Shown here: piece by piece, positions 44,196-52,900 of the stretch
How positions within the stretch are numbered: position 1 is the first letter of the stretch
Layout of the letters: every line of letters begins with the position of its first letter
Made by a program: the position numbers and the translations under genes
The notes under the pieces: model-generated
Database searches by the model: none
What the model was told of the DNA's origin: nothing
Seen by the model: the letters and a program-made list of their open reading frames with translations, nothing else
Source: Lytechinus pictus
Lineage: Eukaryota; Echinodermata; Echinoidea; Temnopleuroida; Toxopneustidae
Direction: 5' to 3'
DNA: 64,000 bases
Assembly: GCF_037042905.1 (NCBI RefSeq)
Contig: NC_087253.1
Location: 11,947,001-12,011,000 of the forward strand

Positions 44196-44884
44196 TATTT
44201 TCTTGTATTGTTAGAAAGAGATGGATGAAGTAGAATAATACGTTCATGCTTATATTTTTATTCATTACAATATCTCTTTGAAATTCAACCCGGCTTCCTC
44301 ACAACCATTAAGCTCTAAGAGTGTTAGGTGTGTCCTGTATATTTCAACACGTACCCTTTTAAATATAGTCATTTTTTTATTATTCATCCTGTTTTTTATG
44401 AAAAATAAGTGGCGAACAAACAAAACAAAAATGATAATTGAAATTTAAAAGAGCGCATGAAAAAGAAATAACCCTGAAAACGAACAATAGTCCTCAAAAT
44501 ATAAGTTGCCCATTTTGGGGTCAATAATTTTTCGCATTTTTCAGTTCGCGCTTTGCTCCTAGTTTTGATCTAGTACGTATAGTACCCTTTCTCGTAGAAA
44601 TAGAAGCTATCAAACTTAAAACCTCTGAGTCTCAGTAGGCATAACCCCCCCCCCCCTCGCTGATATAGACCTACACAATGGGACAGGGTGAAATATAATT
44701 TTGAAATAGGGCCTATATGTCACAATCTAGCTATCACAAAATTAAATTTTCATATAAAAAATTGTACTTTTTAAAATGAATGGTGCCCTTTTAAGCCATA
44801 TGGCCTTCTAAAAATATAAGACTCAATACGCTACTGACCTCTCCCGAAACTGAAAAAAAAGATAAATCCCTCACTGGAAATAAA

Positions 44885-46032
44885 AAAATTAGTCTGTGGT
44901 ACAAACAGGGCTTCCATACAAGTACTGAAGGAAACTAATTTTTTCATGTACTGTACCACAGAAAATACACCAGTATAGCGTCTGTGATACACTTTCAGTC
45001 ATATTTCTGGGGTGGCTGCATGAGAAGTACCGCAGGAAATTTTGAAAGTATAGCACTGGGGTTGCCATAGAATTTTAGAAGTGCCTATATTGAGTCCTGC
45101 AGGAAATTTCAAAATTTTCATTTACCACAGAAGTATCACAGGGTTTTCATAGAAGTGTCTTTAATAGGATCGAGTACTGCAGGAAATTTCAAAATGTTCA
45201 TGTACCACAGAAGTATCACAGGGTTTCCATAGAAGTGCTTAGTAATAGGAGTACTGCAGGAAATTTAAAAAATGTTCATATACAACAGAAGTATCGCAGG
45301 GTTGTCATAGAAGTACTGCAGGATATTTTAGAATTTTCATGTACAACAGAAGTACGACATAACTATCACAGAGTGATATTGTATACAGTTATGTACAACA
45401 GAAGTATTACACAGGTACGACAGAGTACCATTAAGGTATTGCATGAAATTTTCATATTTTTACGTACAGAAGTAGAACTATCACAGAGTGATACCACAGG
45501 AGTCCTGTAGTAATTCCTTATACAGTTTTGTACAACAGAAGTATCACACAGGTACGACAGAGTACCATTAAGGTATTGCATGAAATTTTCATATTTTTAT
45601 GTACCACAGAAGTATGACAGAACTATCACAGAGTGATACCACAGAAGTCCTGTTGTAATTCTATATACAGTTTTGTACAACAGCAGTATCACACAGGTAC
45701 GACAGAGTACCATTAAGGTATTGCATGAAATTTTCATATTTTCCTGTACCACAGAAGTATGACAGAACTATCACAGAGTGATACCACAGAAGTCCTGTTG
45801 TAATTCTATATACAGTTTTGTACAACAGAAGTATCACACAGGTACGACAGAGTACCATTAAGGTATTGCAGGAAATTTTCATATTTTCCTGTACCACAGA
45901 AGTATGACAGAACTATCACAGAGTGATACCACAGAAGTCCTGTGGTAATTCTGAGGTACCGTCGTGTATGACAGAAGTATCACACAGGTACAACAGAGTA
46001 CCACTAAAGTACTGCAGGAATTTTTTGTAAGG
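44885..46032. repeat. Tandem array of CACAGAAGTAT words, sibling of the 34.35-kb array
   Basis: Words such as GTACCACAGAAGTATCACAG and GTACTGCAGGAAATTT are organised as ~85-115-bp units up to about 45390, then ~135-147-bp units starting at 45393, 45540, 45675 and 45820. It ends AGTACTGCAGGAATTTTTTG followed by TAAGGG, the exact inverse of the start of the 34353 array. All frames in it are artefacts. Confidence 0.8.
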
Positions 46033-46284
46033 GAGGGGCAGCGACAATTAATAAGATTATGAGTTTTATGCCCGGTCCCCCATGCACCACCCCCCCCCCC
46101 CCCAACTTCGGCTCAGCCACCATCCTCAATCTCAAAATCGGAGAGGCCTATTAAAAAATTCGGCTTGGTTTTTTTTTGTATGGTAATTTCTAACTGGGGG
46201 GCAACAATTAAGTATCCTAACAAAATTGACAAAAACGGATCTGGCTCATTACCCCACTAAACAGAAGTCAGTCGCAGTGATATA

Positions 46285-46425
46285 CGTTTCATTAAAGGAC
46301 TTGTCTGATGTTTTATCCGACAAGTCCTGTTCTCAGCCAATCAAAATCAAGGAATTTGTCAGATCTGACAATTATCATGATTATATTGTCAGACAAAAAT
46401 TAATGTTAAACGCTGCATGCATTGG
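46285..46425. mobile_element. Diverged copy of the CCTGG-duplication MITE
   Basis: Shares CGTTTCATTAAAGGACTTGT, ATGTTTTATCCGACAAGTCC, AGCCAATCA(A/G)AATCAAGGAA and GTCAGATCTGACAA with 26145-26299. The ends are decayed. Confidence 0.65.
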
Positions 46426-46588
46426 CCATGCATGCAGCTCGGACGTCGGATTAATCTTCTTCTTCTTCTGGAAACAGTGCAGTCCACCGTCTGGTGTATT
46501 GTCGTACTAATCGAGAGCTATAGGACTGCCACAGTCAGCTATAAAAGGTAAAAAGAGAATAACCCAAATATTCGGCAACCCCGCCCTG

Positions 46589-46604
46589 AGGTCATCTAAG
46601 GTCA
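46589..46604 (+). promoter_or_regulatory. DR4 nuclear-receptor-type element upstream of UBE2M
   Basis: AGGTCA-TCTA-AGGTCA, a perfect direct repeat of the nuclear-receptor half-site with a 4-base spacer, about 240 bases upstream of the UBE2M start codon. Binding is inferred from the motif only. Confidence 0.35.
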
Positions 46605-46643
46605 TCCCGATGCGGGTTGTATTTGCGCGCACTGTGCTTATAG

Positions 46644-46656
46644 TGAACTTTGACCT
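46644..46656 (-). promoter_or_regulatory. DR1 nuclear-receptor-type element upstream of UBE2M
   Basis: On the minus strand AGGTCA-A-AGTTCA, the form favoured by HNF4/COUP-TF/RXR-type receptors, about 190 bases upstream of the start codon. Confidence 0.35.
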
Positions 46657-46843
46657 TTGTAAACGCACACACATTTTCTTCCGTGCAGCTTGCACAATAC
46701 ATGATACACAATAGGCGGAACTAAGGTGATGACTGCGAAATCGGACAATGTTTTTTCACGAATAGCAGATTGGAGCAGATAGAGACCTTGAATTTTTAAA
46801 AGAAGGAGTTGATGCCAACGAGAAAGTGTTACTGGAATGCACG

Positions 46844-46946
46844 ATGATTAAATTGTTTTCCTTGAAAAAGCAGGCCGAAGCTGCCGCAGATCGGTCGGAC
46901 GGAGACGGGAAGAGAGCGTCCGCTGCACAGCTGCGACTGCAGAAAG
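46844..46946 (+). CDS. UBE2M: UBE2M exon 1
   Basis: Codes [20 protein letters not shown] then [14 protein letters not shown] plus one base. The first Met-Ile-Lys-Leu-Phe is the conserved start whose acetylated methionine binds DCN1-like co-E3s and whose tail docks on the NEDD8 E1. The GTGATG donor leaves phase 1. The frame on the opposite strand here is a shadow. Confidence 0.95.
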
Positions 46947-49900
46947 GTGATGTCGAATTGAATGAATGAAATGAAATGAGTGCGTGATCAGCTGAATTGA
47001 ATGTCCATCGCTTTGCTGTTCTGTCTTCGCTTGAATGTTTTTATGACATACTGAACCGTCAAAAAGAAATACCTTCTGAAATTGAAATAAAGTAAATCTA
47101 AATTGATGATTATGAATATGATATAACATTGGAATGCCATGTCAATCAATGATTCAGAATTTCACAAACCTGTTCATTATTATTGATTAGGGGTCTACTC
47201 TAGTATAAAGTATAATAAATTGTCAAATTTCTCAAAATAATGAGGAAATATTTAACTAAAATTAAAAGTAAAAAGAATAAAAATCCAGCCCAAGGCCAGG
47301 TGAGAGTTTCTTAAAGCTGTTTGTAAAATGTAAGTTAAGAGCAACTTTAAGTTTAAGAATAGACAGCAGGCAGCCGTCTGTTTCGAGGAGTTTTTTAACA
47401 TTTTTTTATTTTTTAAATTTCTCCTCATACACAGACGGCTCGCTATCGTGCAGCCACCATCAGGGGACTTACAATGCAAAATCCCCCCGTCGGGGCTCTT
47501 CAATTTTTGTCTTTAATGAATCAATTTTTTGAAAATTAACGCTACCGAAATGCAAATTAATATTCCCTCTTGGCATTAATTGCCAAAAAAGGGGGAAAAT
47601 CAAGTTAAAAGGAACAAAAACAGTGACTTACCTCGGCTGTCGCGCAACTTCACTGCCCTGTTTTATCCGAACTTTATACACATAAACATATGGTCATTGA
47701 GTCCCCTGTACAGATCGCGCTAGAACTTCGGTCTCTGTATTTGGTGAGTGAAGCCAACGGAGTTCAGCTGAACAACCAACATAACAGAGACCGAAGCTTT
47801 TGGTCTACTTTAAGAACAATTGAATTGGTGAACCTTTCTTACCTGCAAAATTATTAATCACAGTTAGAGGGTGAGATCGGTTTGTATTGTCGAATTGTAT
47901 TTATCTATGAACCTTCAGGCGCCTAATGCATATAAAGTGATAAAAATTATTTCACTATAAATGGTAAAAATGAGACGTTTCTTACCAGACCCGATCTCCC
48001 GTAGATCCCTCGATCCATTTGTCGACAAAGCAAAGACAATAGACCTGACCCTTGAATCGCTTCGTGATGACGTACTTCCGACTAGCGATGCCGTTTTGAA
48101 GAACAATGTATAGATAAAAATTATTATTTCACAAATACTAAAATTTATTACGTGATTATAAATAATAACAATACTGCTAATTAAAAATAAATCATGTGTT
48201 AAATTGTAGTATTTGTGAAATGATAATTTTTATCTATAAATTGTTCTTCAAAATGGCTTCGCTAATCGGAAGTACGTCATACATAAGCGGTTCAAGGGTC
48301 GACGCTATTGTATTTGCATTGTGTACATGTGGATCGAGGGATCTACACGACATCAGTCTGGTAAGAAACCTTCATTTTTTTTACATTTTTAGGGACCATT
48401 TTTTAAAACCTTCCTTCGCATTAGGCGTAGGAAGGTGTAGAAATGAATAAAATCAACATATTTTACGTGATTCTTTTATGAAAAGATGGATTTCCTAGGG
48501 AAATCCATCTTTGTTTACCTGGGTCTCATATACATATATGGGCGGGGGTTCAAGACTCCAATGATGAAGAAGTATATGTCAAAGGATTTTAAAAAGACAT
48601 CATCATGGAGTCCTCAAGACTAGATTAAACTACCTTTTTAAATTCGGGCCACTATTTTCATTAAGCTTGAACATAATCTTGTTTTAAAAACAGAATGTGA
48701 AGTTGGTGTAATATTTCTTATTTGTTTTTTTTTTCTCTGTCATGCTCAGATCTTGGGGAGCTGAATCTACCAAAGACATGTCAGATAGATTTCCCTGATC
48801 CTGATGATTTACTTGTTTTCAAACTAGCCATACAGCCAGATGAAGTAAGTGTTTATATTCAATTCTTATATCGGAAACCTTCCTCACATTTGAAAAAATC
48901 AAAACTGGTCACATCTGCATTGATCTTCACTTGTTAATTTGTTACATTCAGGTGGAATTACCCATAGGCCTGTATTCTGAACCTGGACAAAATGCCCATA
49001 TTGCCCCCCCCAAAAAAAAAAAAATTGTTATAGTCTCGCACAATATTTTTAGTATGCAAGTCCAACATTCCATGCAACTTCTTTTTCTAGCTAAAATATA
49101 TGATCGTTTCTTTGACTGCATAGAAACAAGTTTATCAACTATAAATATCAGACATATTTTTTTATGTTAAGGCCACCGCACACCTTGCGATTGGTCTGCG
49201 ACTCAATTTTGGAATAAAACGTAGTAGAATTTGATGCTTATATTGAGACTTGGAATATCTTACTGCGTAATGTTTGAAATCATCGTACGAATCCCTATGT
49301 TCAAATCTGTGACTATGCTAACATCCTTCTTAGAATAAAAGCAAATTTTATATCTAGTCGTAGTGACGTCATAGCAGTCGTACGATTGGCTACGATTTGA
49401 AACTAATTTGGCATTTACTCTAAAATAAAGGCTTACAATCTTACAAAATGGTTAGGCTATATTAGTATTCTTTCAATTAATTTTAACCTCAAATAAAATG
49501 ATATGTTCTATTCACATTTTCAGAAAATTAGCAATATGCGATATGTTCCGAAATCGGATCGTGTTCGGTGGCCTTTACATGTACATCCCCCTTGGCAGTA
49601 TGTTGCACAACAATTTTGTTCCTTCACACGAGGGGGTAATTTTGAAAGGGGGGGATTTCAAGTCCAGAGTTGGTGTTGAAAGCACACTTTGGATTGCGTT
49701 TACTAGCCCCCAAAACCTATTCTGAGTTTACACAATTAATGCCGAATTGCCGATCACAATATTGACTGCTCAACACCTAGTGAGTGACTTTTCAGGACCA
49801 TCTTCATTTTATGTTTGGAGCAACAACAACAAAAATACACGGTGGCGACGGGCGATTCGCCCCCAAAATCTCTGAAATTGCAAAGGTATAAACCAAAGAC

Positions 49901-52900
49901 GAGGGTGAAAAAACCCACATATACTGAAAAATCACCCCATCATAAATTGATGTTTCCTAAACTGTCTAAGTGAAATCTCTTTTTTAGCAACAACCTCCAA
50001 AACTATAAACTTCCATCAACATTCCAAAAGAAAAGAAAGTTTCTTTGACTCAAATTGCAAGCCAGTTTGTTTGCGCTATTTTCTTTGATTGACACACAGA
50101 CACACACAAAGTCAGTAGCAAACTGCAAGGTTATACTAGCAGCCCAGCCAGCTCAGTTAGCTACACATGTAGCAAGGTTAAGGCCACGTGCGCACAGCTA
50201 ATGGTTCTACACTAATACCAGTAGTACTGCTAAGCTTAGGGCGCTTTTCAAAAGTCTGGCTCTGTGAACCTCCACAAAACTGTCAAAATTCACATTTCAC
50301 ACCTATGAAATGCTCTTCTAATGTCCAAATTTCCTTAAAAATTTGGTGTAACTCACTTGCAAGCAGTATAGGGAAATATTATCAACTTCTGTTATAGCTT
50401 AAAAAGATGGAGTTACGATGATATCGTCTGTATCAACACACATTGGTGAGAGTATGTTACAGTCCCATGTATGCATTTGTGTGTGTGTTGATAAGTTACT
50501 TGTCTTTTCTTTATTTTCTCTCTTCATTCTATCCTTTCTTTTTTTTTCCCTCATCTTTTTCCCATACTTTTCTTCATTTTTCTATTCATTCTTTCTACTC
50601 TAGTTTCTTTCCTTTTTTCTTTTACCTTTTTCTTTCCTACTTTCATTCTATTCTCTTTTTCTTTCCTTTCTTTTCCCCCCTATTTTCTCCCCTACATTAT
50701 TCTGTTTGTTCCTTTTTTCTTTCCTGCATTCCTTCATTCTATTCATTCATTCTTTTATTTTTTTTATTTTCTTCCTTTCTTTCCTTCGTTTTATTTCTTT
50801 ATTTTCTCTCTTCTTTCTTTCCTTACTTCCCCCCCCCCTCACCTTTCTTCCATACTTTCCTTCATTTTTTCTTTAGTTTCTTTCTATCCTCACTTTTCTT
50901 TTCCTTTTTTCTTTCCTACTTTCATTCATTCTTCTATTTTTTTTCTTTCAGACTCCATCCTTTTATTCCTCCTTTCTTTCTTTCATCATTTTATTTTTAT
51001 TTTAGAAAACTCACTTTTCATGCCTGCATTTAATAAGTATTACATAAATAAGTGATCATGGGTGTCTGAAACTCTAAATGTCTGCAATGATCTACATGTA
51101 GACTATTATGTTTGACTTTGCTTGAAATTTAAAATTCTACACCCTTTAAAAAAGAACCCCCATGAGCTCCAAAATAGCCACTACAAATATATTAACGGTG
51201 GGTATTTTTTCAGGGGGGGGTAGTCTACAAATGTAGACCCACATCTGCAGTGTGTGTACCACAGCTGATTCAATGAGTCTGCATAGCAGACTAGGTCGAC
51301 TCTACTGTGAATTGGCTCGCTTCGCTCGCCCTTTCAGGCTGGTTTGCTTTGCAAACCAGCAGCAGCACGCGCTGAGATCGCACCTCACGAGCCATTCAGA
51401 GTCGACTAGGGGGGATCTAAAAATAGCCCTCGTAAAAAGAAAAGTTATTTTTTGGTTGGTTTGGAGTTATACTCCTGCCAAAATTGACCAAACACCAAAG
51501 CCAAAGTATCAACACATTTGAAATCACCAATGGTCATAGATATTTCAGACAGCATTTCCAGTGTGCATATGCGTAATGTTAACCTTTATGAATGACATTT
51601 TTTTTTCTCACAGTCCTGAATAAATATTTTGTTGTTGTTGTTAATGGTCTGTTTCTGAAACTGTTATTCTTTTTTTCCTTTCCCCTTTTCTATTCAGGGC
51701 TTTTACAGAAATGGTAGATTTGTTTTTGGTTTTAAGGTAAGTGTGATTTCAGAAATTATGCATTAAAGAATCTAGCATAAACTCTGATCAGAGAATTCAG
51801 AACCACAAGGTTTAAAAATATTAAGTCTTATGATACAGGAACTATTTTATGAACCAAACATTTTGTTGAAAATAATAAGTGGAAATTAAACATTCAGGTC
51901 AACTGACAAAGTGACATGACAAAATGACAGGCAAAGTAATGATTCTACCAAATGGTTATTAGACAAAATTGATATTAGACTAAGTGGGTTTAGCCATTAT
52001 GGTGTTAGACAATCTGAGAATTATGGGTTTAGCCATGATGGTGTCTAGCAGTCTGAGCAAATAGAACATCTACATACAACTATTAGACCAAGTTGGTTTA
52101 ACCATTGAGGTGTTAAATGATCTGAGAAGTATATTACAATTTGCTAGTAGACCAAGTGGGTTTAGCCATGATGGTGTTAGGTGGTCTGAGCATTAGACCA
52201 GCTACTATTAGACCAAGTGGATCTGGCCATGATTGTGTTACTAAGATATGAGAATTAGACCTGGGGCCTGTTGCTGAAAGAGTTGCGATTAAATACAACA
52301 CCAAAATCAAATCTTATGTAATCAAAATACTTGTTAAATTGTTATGCGACTAACCGCGGAATCGCCCAAGCAAATGTTTATTACACTTTAAATGGAAATG
52401 AATGTATGCTTATGTATGCCATTAACAATTTGTCTTTTATATTTTCTCTGTTAGGTATCACCGAACTACCCCCATGAACCTCCTAAAGTCAAATGTGAAA
52501 CAATGGTATACCATCCGAACATCGACTTAGAAGGAAATGTGTGTCTCAATATACTTAGGTAAGAACGAAGTGAAAGAGAGAGGAAAACATAGAGAAAGGA
52601 GGGAGGGGTAGTACATGTATGCATGTAGGGAACTGGGTGGGTCAGGCCCCCCCAAAAATGTTTGCCATAACAGGAAGGAGCAGGCAAAAAAAAAACCCAA
52701 ATTTTTGGAGGCTACTTTTTACAACCTACTGCCTAAATCTGAAACATTGGATACAGTGCAGTGAGTGAATATTATTCTGAGTAACAGAAAAATAAGCTCC
52801 TACATGTAGATCACCACCACTTCCAAACAAACTTTAGTTGCTTCTGAGGAATACTCTGGGCTGAAAATAACAAACTTCTAAATTAATAAATTTCACCAAT

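Larger units (their letters stand above)
48845..51697. other. UBE2M intron 2
   Basis: 2.85 kb. Holds the AGGCCACCG MITE (49171-49574), a long polypyrimidine tract (50490-50985), and a palindrome-rich repeat at about 51200-51420 (GAGTCTGCATAGCAGACT, GGCTCGCTTCGCTCGCC, GGTTTGCTTTGCAAACC, flanked by GTCGACT). Confidence 0.6.

Noticed and set aside
46848-47129. Minus-strand 93-codon frame
   Set aside because: Antisense of UBE2M exon 1 and its intron.
50443-51033. 196-codon Phe/Ser-rich frame
   Set aside because: Translation of a polypyrimidine tract inside a UBE2M intron.
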